A stretch of DNA of 64,000 bases, from contig VXAY01001313.1 in assembly GCA_013399855.1 (NCBI GenBank), positions 1,721,084-1,785,083 of the forward strand, given 5' to 3'. Positions 54,307 through 64,000 of this stretch are shown here, one piece after another. Under the pieces are notes generated by a model. That model did not search any database. It worked only from the letters and a program-made list of their open reading frames with translations, and was not told the DNA's origin. This DNA is from Oxyruncus cristatus (Eukaryota > Chordata > Aves > Passeriformes > Cotingidae). Within the stretch, counting starts at the first letter, position 1. Each line of letters starts with the position of its first letter. The position numbers and the translations under genes were made by a program.

Positions 54307-54591
54307 CATAATCACTGTCGTAGAACACGATGAATTTCTGCCACCGCAGCTCAGTGACCAGTTTGAGCATGACGTCGTTGAGGCGGACGGGCGGGCGGGC
54401 GGCCAGCGTGTACTCCTCCTCCTCCAGGCTGGGGTTCAGGTGGCAGGCGGTGCGGGGGGAGCCTCCTGTGTTCCGCTGCACAAAGAGGTGTGGGATGTGC
54501 ATGGCATCCGTCAGGGACTGCAGCGCGTTGGCCGAGGCACAACCAGTGGACGTCACTAAGGCTAAGATCCCCAGGGTCATCAGGTCACAGG
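54307..54591 (-). CDS. GRID1: GRID1 exon (probably exon 3): part of the amino-terminal domain of glutamate receptor delta-1
   Basis: This exon encodes 94 whole codons plus two split codons (Ala at the start, probably Asp at the end). The frame reads [20 protein letters not shown], continues through [10 protein letters not shown] and [10 protein letters not shown], and ends at [14 protein letters not shown]. This is the GluD1 pattern. The paralogue GluD2 differs in this stretch as I remember it (GIL-ALVSS-IGCTSA, RPPVYLND). GluD1 is a postsynaptic delta-family receptor whose extracellular amino-terminal domain has a bilobed LIVBP-like fold and binds cerebellins, which bridge to presynaptic neurexins. 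Cysteines occur at exon codons 1, 17 and 49. Their spacing of 16 and 32 matches Cys83, Cys99 and Cys131 of the GluD family, where 99-131 form a disulfide and 83 pairs with a downstream cysteine. The exon therefore covers roughly residues 82-176 of about 1,000. No N-glycosylation sequon is present. No stop or frameshift is seen, so it looks functional. The exon number is inferred from family gene structure. Confidence 0.96.
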
Positions 54592-54625
54592 CTGGAGAAG
54601 ACAAGAAATAAAGCGGGGTTTGAGT
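54592..54625 (-). promoter_or_regulatory. GRID1: 3' splice site (acceptor) of the GRID1 exon
   Basis: On the minus strand a pyrimidine-rich tract (TTTATTTCTTGTCTTCTCCAG) ends in AG at 54593-54592, directly before the first exon base. A plausible branch point is the A of GCTTACTC at 54625, 34 bases upstream of the exon. The codon split after its first base makes this a phase 1 intron. The AG and tract are read directly. The branch point is inferred. Confidence 0.9.
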
Positions 54626-56167
54626 AAGCTCTGCAATGCCTTTGACAATCTAGGTGCTAGGAAGGGAACAAGACAAGCTTTGCTCTTGCCATCAACACAG
54701 AGCTGAAACATTACAGTATCAGCTGAAGCCTTTCAGAGTTAGGTCCTGCACCTTTACAGGAGGGGACAGTATCTGCAATCTGTACTGATATGCCAAAGTG
54801 GAGGACAGATAACGTAGCTACTCTGTCAGTTCTTGAGACAGCAGCAGATGTGGATGGAGATTATGGCCCTTGCTTCAGGTCATTCCCAGTGGAAGCAGGA
54901 ACTGAACTCCCATCTTTTAAAACTGATTTCACTGCTTTAAGCCCTTAATCTTCATTAGGCACACTGGACGAAGATTTTGGACAATAAAGAGCAATCTCAA
55001 TTTCAAGGACTTGTGTTACACGGCAGAGTTGTGAAGGATTTTTTAAACTGATGAAAAACCATTCATTGTGAGTCTCAGAGCAACGAAGAAACAACAAAGG
55101 CACTCATTATAACAAAGACAACTTATGAATGACTAAACAATTATTAACAACACTGTAGCTGTCCTTAAAAAGATCTGGAAAAGCATGTACCATTTAAAAA
55201 CACAGCATGTAATTTGAGAATGAAGTATTAGGTGATTTTGAAACACAGGCCATGAAGGTTGGGCAGAGCCCTGGGAAGATGGCTCTGCTGCTCAAGACAT
55301 CCCACATGGCTTGTTCTTCCCAGGACTCCTCCAGGTAAGACAACCTGATATTCAGCTGCGGTTGGAAAATGTTTCCAGCCAAGGTCCCCAGGTACATCTC
55401 AGCAGCTATTTAGTCAGTGGTGGTGCTAGGACTGTGTAAGACCACAAAGGAGCCAGCAATGCCAGTTTTTACTAACTCTCATGAGTAAGTGGCAGCAAAG
55501 TTGGCCCTGGGAGCTGAGCACAGCAAACATCATGGGTTAGTGTGGCACCAGCCCTGAGCAGCCCACGGGGCACTTGGAACTGCCTACTCCTCTGTGCCTT
55601 TGAAGAGGGCTGGGGGCAAGCTCAGGGTTTCAGTAGCTGTTTCAGTCCCCAACAACTACCTGCCCAAAGGAAACCTCTCCTCTGCTCCTCCACCAGAACC
55701 CTGCTGTAATAAAGGACAGGAGGTGACTGGAGATGCTCCGCAGTCCTCCTGCAGTCTGCACGAGCTCGCTAACAGTGGATAAACGAAACACCCTCTGGGG
55801 TGTAATGTAGAGACCCTCGGGGACACATGGAGAGCTGAGCAGGAAATTCAGCTTTCATCTGGAAGGGGCAGGCTGCCCACACTGGTGCTGCCCCTCTCCA
55901 AGGTGACAGCCTTGGCACAGGAGTGAGCGGGCTGCCCACACGTGCCATGTGCTGCAGGACTGCCAGCGCCTGTGTCATGTCTGGTGGCAGCAGGTCACCT
56001 GCTGCCACACTGCTACTGACCCACGGCCTCTGATCTCCAGTGGAAATGGGTGGAGTTGAAAGGCAGAAAAGAGAACACAATCTATTAAAAGGATTTATTT
56101 TTCCTCCTCTGAACTCTTTTAGGTACATCTCCACTTTGGAGGCCAGAAAGTCAAAGGAACTGGATAG

Positions 56168-56221
56168 GTTATGAATAATTAATAGTAATTAACAGTTAAG
56201 TATCAATTAATATTAATTATG
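56168..56221. other. AT-rich patch of repeated ATTAAT words
   Basis: AATAATTAATAGTAATTAAC and ATCAATTAATATTAATTATG: at least five TAAT/ATTA words in 54 bases. This could be simple low complexity or a homeodomain-site cluster, and the sequence alone does not decide. Confidence 0.5.
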
Positions 56222-57986
56222 TACAGGCTCAGTAATTAAACACATAAAACTGTTTCTAACACGACCAGTGAACCACTTCACCAAATGTCTTCTTAGATCA
56301 GGCAGAAAATAGATATATTTCACTTTGATATGGGATAGCAGAAGAAAAATGTCTGATCTTCTCTTTGCACAGAATGTACACCATGTATCCTTATGCAACA
56401 GAAAAAGATGAAGAGCTTTTAAAATTATTTCCTTGATGGTCTTTACAATAAACATATGTCAGCAACATTACCTAAATTTACTCTGTGTTGATTATAGTTC
56501 TATGAAATTGTTCTTTGTTTTTCCTGAGAGCTGACCTGATTTAACAGCAGGGAGGCATTATATTTGCCAAATGGGAGACCCAGGTTTGGGAACAGATTTG
56601 ATTTCCCAGGCTTCTTGCCAGAGAAAACTGAACATGTCATACAGGTAATTTATTTAGTCACAGTAGGGGAGGGAACAGAGAAGTGGGAACAGAGGGAGAG
56701 AACAGCAGAGCTGAGCCATAAACCCCTGCAGAGATCACCAGCCAGCAAGCTTTGCTGTCACTGAGGGTGAGAGAAGCAAGCAACAAGGGTTTGTAGCAGG
56801 AACAATTTACTTGAAAAACAGAGACGAGAGAAAAAACAAAGCCCTTTCTGATGGGAGGTTGCATTCAGAGAGTCACTTATTTGTGCAATATAGAGCTGAT
56901 CACCAGTTGTTTAACAAGAAAAACGTCCATTCAGTGGTTGACGCTAATCAAAAGCTGCTTCCTTATTAGCAGCAAAAAGACCAGAGAGATGACAGATCAT
57001 GGCAAATGGGCCCCCTTATCTCCCAGCACAGCCCACCAAACACAGCTGAAATATCTCAAGAAAGACCATTTCAGTTGAGGCATTTTCCCAGTGTTTTCTG
57101 GTTTGTGTACATGGGTTAAAATGAAGAATTAGTCAATACGTTTCCACATTCTGATACTTTTTCAATTGATTATGTTCTGTCTGAAAGCATATGCTACAGA
57201 GTGTTTTCTCCTCTTGCCTCTCTGTTTTAAGATTGCAGGCAATAAAAGCTGGAATGACTAAGGAAAAAAAGGTTTCATGTTTTCTGAATTGCTTTCTTTA
57301 GTCAAATCACAGAACGTGAAACAGAACGTGTCATTTCTAATAGAAGACTTTCATTGTATAAAAATACAATGGATTCCAAGAAGTTCAACCTCTCCACACT
57401 TATTGCACTGAAGGGTGAGAATTAGCACATGAAGAAGTATTTCTTTTTACATGAGTAACACAGTGGGTAACTACTACATAACAGATTCCATTAAAAAGCT
57501 CATTAACTCTTCAGACACCTCAAAATTCCTTAGCAAGGGAATGTTCAAGGATTATACAATCTCAGAAGAAAACTCTGGTGACTTTTTTTTTTTTTTAGGA
57601 TTCCCCCCACAGTCCTGCACTTTCTTGCACAGAAAACTGACATGAGAAAATTTATGTAATTTTCTGGTTTCCTTCACACTAGCTATGGATTTGTTGCAAT
57701 GATCAAACATCTCTGACTATGAGACTGAATAAATCACTAATTCTGTATATCAGTTGCAGCTTCATAAGCACTCAAAAGAACCTTGAATTTTTGCATATGT
57801 ATTTCATAACCCTGATCTTGATTTCCTTAAAGCTGAAATACAGAGATTGGAAATGCTTTGGTCCATGTCAGCCTATAATGCAAATGGGAATCAAAACACC
57901 TTGAGAACTTTAGTGATCTCTAACTTGTATATTTATGGTTATAAGAATTTAATATTATTATAACTGAAATGCTTTCATATTTATGT

Positions 57987-57999
57987 TATATATATATAT
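57987..57999. repeat. short TA microsatellite
   Basis: A run of six to seven TA units in AT-rich upstream-intron sequence. Confidence 0.8.
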
Positions 58000-58355
58000 G
58001 TATTTGTTTAGATAGGTTTCAAGAGAAAATGCTTTTAAAGTGTTTGTTCCACAGATAAAAAGACACAAACATTCTAGCAATCCTGCCTCCAGATTTGACT
58101 GCTATTTAAATAGTGAGTTATTAGTTTGCTCTAGTGAATACCTTCATCACCATCAGGTTTCATTTTAAGAAGACACCAACACCCTAAAAACTGTACAGTA
58201 AGAAATGTGCATTCTAATGATGGAAACATGAACATCATCCCACCTAAAAAATAAACCTGCATTAATCTATTTGAACAACTTAAATCATGCCACACAGCTT
58301 GTTCAGTGTTGGCCTCCATCAACAAACCATCTCTCAAGGTTATTCTTAGATTTCA

Positions 58356-59340
58356 TTGAATTATTCCAAATTATTGATTAATCCAGTTCTTAGTTGTTTT
58401 GGGGAACTATCTCTCCTAACCTATTCTTTTGAAGTCTGTTTCGGAAAATCCTCTTTCCACATCTGCTTGACATTTTATCTCTTGAACAGTTATTTCCATT
58501 ACAGTGTTTCACAAGACACTGTCTGCTTTCTTCATCTATTGCCTTTTTTTTTTTCCATTGAGCTTCTCCATGTCATCTCTGTCATGATGTTGGCAGGAGT
58601 AACACAGATTAATATATTTTGGGCATTTTCTAACTTCTACTTGTCTAACTTGACTTTTCATCATAGCAATACATACTAAACTTTTCTCTCGTTCTGTGAC
58701 CCACATCCCTAACTCCATTCACATCCCATTAAACCTCACTTAAGCCTGGAAGAACAGCAGCTATTAGTTTCCAGACTGCACCTTATCCATAAGGCCTTTT
58801 TCATCAGCGGGACTCCTCATGGCACATGAGATGATGCAAGAATTTTACTTTGCTGCAATCATGCTACTTGAGGTCTTGCTTTTCTACAACTACTTTATGT
58901 CCTGCCATCCTATTTCTGAAGACAGGTACAGATGGCAAAGTCCTGATTTGGCACCATCTTCATAGGGATATTTGCATTAAGAGCTTTAGCTCAGATCCCT
59001 CTGTAATTAAATCCCTCTCTCTCTCCAAACCACAGGGAATTAAAATACTCCAAGAGAAACTGTTATCTTGCTCCTGGCAAAGTGACAACATGACCATCTC
59101 TCAGTCTCCCTTTCAGCAGTTTCCTATTATTCAGAAAAGGGTAGAAACTTGTTCCTTTGTTTCCTCCATTATCAAAAGACCAGCTGTCAGTGTCATTTCA
59201 GATCTAACAATATATCCACCTACTGGCATTGACAACTGCCTCTTCAAACTTCAATGTCATTCTGTCTCTCACTTCTGGGCATCACCGTTGCCGGCCCTAC
59301 CCACTCTGGACACCACTTGATAAATCCTCTCTAAATTTTT
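58356..59340. other. pyrimidine-rich unexplained block
   Basis: About 1 kb unusually rich in C and T on the + strand, with frequent TCTC, CTTC and CTCC runs and long open frames (one of 156 codons at 58850-59320). The translations show no domain, signal peptide or family I recognise, and no splice sites in a plausible arrangement. It may be an old decayed repeat or part of a non-coding transcript. I favour ordinary intron with composition bias. Confidence 0.3.
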
Positions 59341-59760
59341 AGTTGATTTTTCTTCTTATTTTTCCATTTGACTAACACTTAGGAGCTCTTTACTGCACTG
59401 CAAAGGGAGAATCATCCTAATCACAAGTAACTTGCATTTTAAAAAATGCTGCTGTTTGAAAATTGAGAGGTTTCTGCCTTTTTGCTTGGAAAGATTTTCA
59501 AATGAAGGAAGATAATTTCAGATGTGCTGTGAATGTGCTCTGCAATGAAGTGATTAACAAAGTTGGCACTTAAGTATCTGTAATTCGGTTCGAAAGCCAC
59601 CTTCCTGCTGAGATGAGGGACTTCATGCTTGCTTCAGTACTACTGCCTCAGTCACTCTGACAGAAAACTAATTTTTCACATTATTTATCTCTGAAAACCA
59701 GTAGGGAAAAAATTTTATCATTAAAACATCAAAGTACAGAGAACATAGCAAATTCGAGGC

Positions 59761-59771
59761 GGGGGGGGGGG
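59761..59771. repeat. poly(G) run, 11 bases
   Basis: A run of 11 G preceded by GAGGC and followed by TTGG. It is the longest G homopolymer in the window and a possible G-quadruplex or error-prone position. Confidence 0.95.
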
Positions 59772-61121
59772 TTGGAATCAATCTATTTTTGGGAACCTAA
59801 ATCCTACTATTGCATAAGATTATCGAGGCCTGTAATATCTTCTGCTGAAAGTGCATAGTTAGTAGATCTACCAACTGAACTAGCAAGCAGATGCAGAGTA
59901 CCATGAGCTATATACACATAAACCATTGTATTATTCATGTGTACAAAATTTAATCAGCAAATTTTTTTGGTTATCGAAATTATATATGAACAGACACACA
60001 CAAAATTTTGGGATGAAATACTAGAAGAGCAAAGGGTTCCGAGATAATAATATATCAGTTCAGAAAACTGATAAAACTGTATCTTAAGATGTAAGGTCTG
60101 TGGGAAACACACCCACAGAGGTATTCTCAAATTAAATGAAAAAAGTCCTTCTGGGAGGTTGCTGGAGCACTGAAATGAGATAGAAAGGAAAACAATACAA
60201 GGAGAAAGACTGCAGACACCAAGGAATACTTAAAAATCAAGAGGAGGATGATACAATTTTTTCAGGTAAAGCCAAAATAACACAAACCAGAGAACTAAGC
60301 ATTTTCCCATGTATGTACACAAAACCTAAATATTTCTGCTGTAGTAAATGAGAAATTTCCATGGAGTCAGGGCACAAGCCCACAGCTAAGTCAGTCAAAC
60401 AGAAAAATGGGAAAAGACTACTAACTATCTACATTTTTTTCTCTTTATCCCTCAAAAGGCCCTTAAATGCTTTCGTGCAAGACCAGTTGATGAGACAGAA
60501 AAAATTATAGAATAATCTCATTAATATCACTGAATATACTTCTATTAAAACACTGAACTATAGGAAGATTCACTCATATTACTGGTGTATTAAGAACAAC
60601 ATCAAAATTAGTATTCTAAGCACTCACAGAACCTAAATGGGGTTTCCTGAAGAATATTTCACTCCTTATTTGACATTTTATGGTGTTTCTTACTCTTCAG
60701 CTTCTTTCATTAACTGAGAAAAGCAATTCATAATGAATTTGCATCATTTACACTTAATGCTATTCAGTTATTCTTTCTTTGGATACTCAGCATTTAATAT
60801 ATTTTTCTTTGTTTCATTTCTGGATGCTTTTACTTACCTTTATGTTCTGTACTCTCACTATGTTTCTACAAATAACAAAAAATTTATTATTTTTATTAGG
60901 AAAACCCTACACAAAGCTATAATTACTTGTCACATAGTAATTTATAATATAGATAAAAATAATAAACATAGACAGCAAAATCTTTTCTGTAGCACTTTTG
61001 TTGCTATATCACCTTATATGTAGTGAAGATGGATATTTCTTACCCCATTATCAAAACAAAATACATCTTAAAACAGGAAAGAAAATCCACAATTAGACAA
61101 TTAGTCCTCTGTGGTTTGAGT

Positions 61122-61163
61122 ACAAAAAAACAAAACCAAAAAACAACCAACCAACCAAACCCC
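61122..61163. repeat. A/C low-complexity tract
   Basis: AC-only stretch with CAAAACCAAA and CCAACCAACC units, similar in composition to the tract at 31985-32082. Confidence 0.9.
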
Positions 61164-62412
61164 TGAAGTAACTCCACTTAGATGTATCCATTTTTTGGAT
61201 ATAACACTTGGTGACAATAAATATTGCTCCCTTTCACTTAAGCAATCCTTTGCCTGTACCCAGGATCAGGATACAGGCATTCTTAGATCCTGCAGTCCTT
61301 GATGAGATTATTTTGGAAGCCACAGGAAAGTCTGACACAGCCTTACCAGAGTTTCTGATTGCAATTGTGTTCCCCTGCTTCCTCACATTCAGAGCCCAAA
61401 TGTGATGCCAAGTCTTCACCCAAGAAGTGAATTTCACAACATGAAAGCTCTCCCTGCGTATAATAACACATTGTGAAAAGGGCCTTGGAGAGCATGGCAC
61501 AAGCCCAGCATTCAAATTACAAATGCAACCACTGACAAATACTGCAGACTCGCTTGCAATAAATATAAATAAATAAATTGATAACCAGTCTGAGTATCAA
61601 AGAGGACAGAGCATGCCTGGAGTCTTTCATATAGATAACATTCTTGCTGGACTTCACAGAAACACGATATAAGAAACCATGTACTCAACACAAAGGCAAA
61701 GCAGACAAATGTTTACCTCCTCAAAATCCTCATTTCCACGAGTTTCACAGAGAAACCTCCTTTTTCTGAAGCCATGAAACCCACACTGGGAAGAATTCAC
61801 AATAATCACTGTAGGGCTCTCTTCAGTTCCCAGAAGCCGAGAGCACCTTCTCCTGCCAGTTTGCAAGCTCAGGAAGAGCTTCAAAATCCAACATACACCT
61901 CATGCCAGAGCATCTCTCAGCAAGAGATACTTTCCCTTGTGTGAATATGTATGCTGTAAGGTCCTCAACAAGTGATTGACAACAACAGAAAAACCCAGAG
62001 CCACAGTTCCTAAAAATCACAGATTTAGAGCACCAAAGCTATAAAAATGTCTAAGTCAACCTGTAACAGAATCGTTAACATCTGTGCATGACTGAGATGC
62101 TGCCAGCAAGGCACCACCAGCTCCGTGAAAATTAGAGAAGTTCACTGCTGTCCTGAGGCAAGCTTGATTTTTTTTTCTCTTAGTACAACTGTGGAGGAAA
62201 CACAGTATTTGTCAGCAGTGGAATTGCCTTTGTGAGCTCTCCATGGGGTTCTTTTGCAGCTTGTCTCCTAATAACTACCAACCAGAAGCATTATGCTAGA
62301 TAACATATACTGAAAAACTTAATAATTACGATTTCTGTTTCTCAATTCTTTCTCCATCCTTCATTATGTTTTTTCCTTAGAAAACCAAGATAAGGGAATC
62401 TTAGGTGTTTTT

Positions 62413-62440
62413 TCTTAGCAACTGAATCTTAGCAACTGAA
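62413..62440. repeat. 14-base tandem duplication
   Basis: TCTTAGCAACTGAA occurs twice head to tail with no difference between copies, so it is probably a recent slippage event or polymorphic. Confidence 0.9.
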
Positions 62441-62911
62441 ATAAGACTGGCAAGTCAGTTGATAAACACTTTCTTTTTTTTCTTTTAGAAAAATTTAGCA
62501 TAAATTTTCTGAGTAAAGAGCATGGCTGGACTCTTTAGCCTACAACTCTGGTAAAATTCTCAGCAGGCCAGCTCAAAGCTCTTCATGATCCAAAAACTGC
62601 ATCACTGTTTACACGTTTTAAGACAATGATTATTATTTCAGCTGGCCATCACTATGAGGAAGAGATTCCAGAAAACCAGTACCTACACACATTACTATGC
62701 ATAGTTAAGGGTATGCATAACCAGTATGTCAGAATATCCCCGATAAAGCAGCATCAAAAAACAGCTCAAAAGCTAAGGAAAGCGTGAGATTTTGAAATGT
62801 TTACCAAAAAGCCCTGAGAAAATTACTATCAAAGATCCTCCCCCAGTTTTTAGGCTGTCTTTTTATTATTTCTCCATTATGCAGCATCCTAAGCTAAACA
62901 AGCAGGAAAAA

Positions 62912-62945
62912 NNNNNNNNNNNNNNNNNNNNNNNNNNNNNNNNNN
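62912..62945. other. assembly gap (34 N)
   Basis: A run of 34 unspecified bases preceded by GCAGGAAAAA and followed by GAGGAGGTTTGTCTG. Any frame crossing it is meaningless. It lies in the upstream intron, about 8.3 kb from the exon. Confidence 1.
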
Positions 62946-64000
62946 GAGGAGGTTTGTCTGTATTTTTTCTACTTTTTTCCCTTCCAGAAGCATGCTAACC
63001 ATTGCTCACAGAACAGAGGCACACTGGTGATACGGCATTCCTTGTGCTGCTTTGCCCTCACTGCCTGTCAACCTCTTTTTGGGGTCAGCAGCTGGCTCCA
63101 TCTCCTTTGGGTCACTGCTCAGGGCCCTACGAGGTGCCTCGTTACTGCTCAGTGACACTGGATGCTGAGGAGAAGCAGTATCTAGGTCTCCAGCTTCTTT
63201 TCAACTCTGTGCTGTATGACCTGATGTCTTGTGGGCCAATTCTCAGCATGGATAAACTCGCAGAGCTCCCCTGACTATACCAGAACCATCCTTTACATCT
63301 AAATAATAGTCACTGTGCCTTGTTTCCTCCATTACCCCCTTGGCTCAGCGTCTTCAGTACACTGTCATTGTTGGTTTGCACACATAAGGACAGATTGCTT
63401 TTGGTACGAAGGTTGAAAAATGCTTTTATTTTATAGAAGCTGTAATAAACACCCAAAATTGAATAATCCTTTCCCTAGAAAACATACTGACAGCAACAAC
63501 TGGAGGTTTAAAGGAATACCCCTAGAAAGGCAAATCAAAAAGACATTTCAGTGCATGACAACATTCTGCGTGTCAGCACCAACCTGCTAAACCACTAGTT
63601 GCCATCCTTGAAAGTTAAGGAAGAGGAGCAATCTGGACAACTCTTCTGTTTGTATTTATGCAGATAAAGAAATTACTCCAAAAGTGGTAAGTAATATATG
63701 ACAGTGATAAAAATAAGAGTTGTGGATTTCGGCAGTGTATTAATAACTCCCTCCACTCTTTGATGGTCAAAGATAAAACATGAAAGTCCTCCCACACCAA
63801 GCACAAGTAAAACTGCTCTACTGGCAACACAGTTTAGTTCCTGTACAACTGATTGATGCCATCAAGTGGTCAACAAATGCACGGGTTCTTTTCCAAGTTA
63901 GGTTTTTGGGTTAATCTTCATTGAACACGCCACATTTTGCGTGGAAAAGCTACAACCATGAAATCAGCACAAGGTATACTCCACTGATAAAAGTGCATAA

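Larger units (their letters stand above)
54592..64000 (-). other. GRID1: GRID1 intron upstream of the exon (3' 9.4 kb of probable intron 2)
   Basis: No coding exon, RNA gene or intact mobile element is recognisable here. The stretch is AT-rich, with an AT-rich TTAAT-type patch at 56168-56221, a short TA run near 57987-57999, a pyrimidine-rich block at about 58360-59340, an 11-base G run at 59761-59771, a CCAAA-type tract at 61122-61163, a 14-base tandem repeat at 62413-62440 and an assembly gap at 62912-62945. In mammals a GRID1 intron hosts miR-346. I looked for its mature sequence on both strands and did not see it in this part. Confidence 0.85.

Noticed and set aside
54330..54611. Open frames on the plus strand and in a second minus frame over the GRID1 exon
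   Set aside because: They are shadows of the GC-rich coding exon. The Pro/Arg-rich alternative frame does not resemble any receptor sequence.
54885..54945. MIR/tRNA-SINE-like wording (GGAAGCAGGAACTGAACTCC...), with a similar phrase near 44380
   Set aside because: Similarity is limited to about 20 bases with no A-box/B-box pair in the right spacing. Too weak to call.
58850..59320. 156-codon open frame on the plus strand
   Set aside because: No domain or family resemblance and no supporting exon structure. It is kept only as a composition anomaly.
54592..64000. miR-346, hosted by a GRID1 intron in mammals
   Set aside because: Its mature sequence or complement was not seen. It may lie further upstream or be absent in this lineage.
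1..64000. CRISPR arrays, tRNA or rRNA genes, bacterial-type operons, endogenous retroviral LTR pairs
   Set aside because: Searched by eye for regularly spaced repeats, cloverleaf boxes and paired terminal repeats. None found. Short repeats present are simple tandem duplications or microsatellites.

Overview
This window looks like a piece of vertebrate nuclear genome, most likely a bird. It is AT-rich and CpG-poor, has no operon-like gene packing, and carries a small amount of interspersed repeat. The recognisable repeats are truncated 3' ends of CR1 LINEs, the dominant retroposon of birds (other sauropsids also carry CR1). Only one protein-coding segment can be supported. It is a single 285-base exon at 54307-54591 on the minus strand, encoding part of the amino-terminal domain of the delta-type ionotropic glutamate receptor GluD1 (GRID1), most likely exon 3.

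Layout: GRID1 is read right to left. Positions 64000-54592 are the 3' part of the intron upstream of the exon (intron 2 by the usual numbering), including a 34-base assembly gap at 62912-62945. Positions 54306-1 are at least 54.3 kb of the next intron (intron 3), which runs off the left edge. Both splice sites are canonical (AG before the exon, G|GTAAGT after it), and both flanking introns are phase 1.

The intronic sequence holds two substantial CR1 3' fragments (34753-35010 and about 45560-45992) and smaller CR1 tails near 4.6 kb and 12.1 kb, with a doubtful older one near 23.0 kb. All are oriented opposite to GRID1 transcription. It also holds homopolymer and TTTGG/CCAAA-type low-complexity tracts, TA/CA microsatellites and several short tandem duplications. 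One of these duplicates a 29-base unit carrying a perfect hairpin at 8041-8098. A few short matches to transcription-factor sites stand out: a full CRE palindrome at 9706-9713, an RFX X-box-like palindrome at 54101-54113, an X-box half with a CTCF-like core at 13370-13422, and a homeodomain-site cluster at 40738-40940. These are candidates only.

I found no tRNA, rRNA, CRISPR array, intact mobile element, second gene or previously undescribed system. Long open frames elsewhere in the introns show no family resemblance I recognise and are most likely chance.
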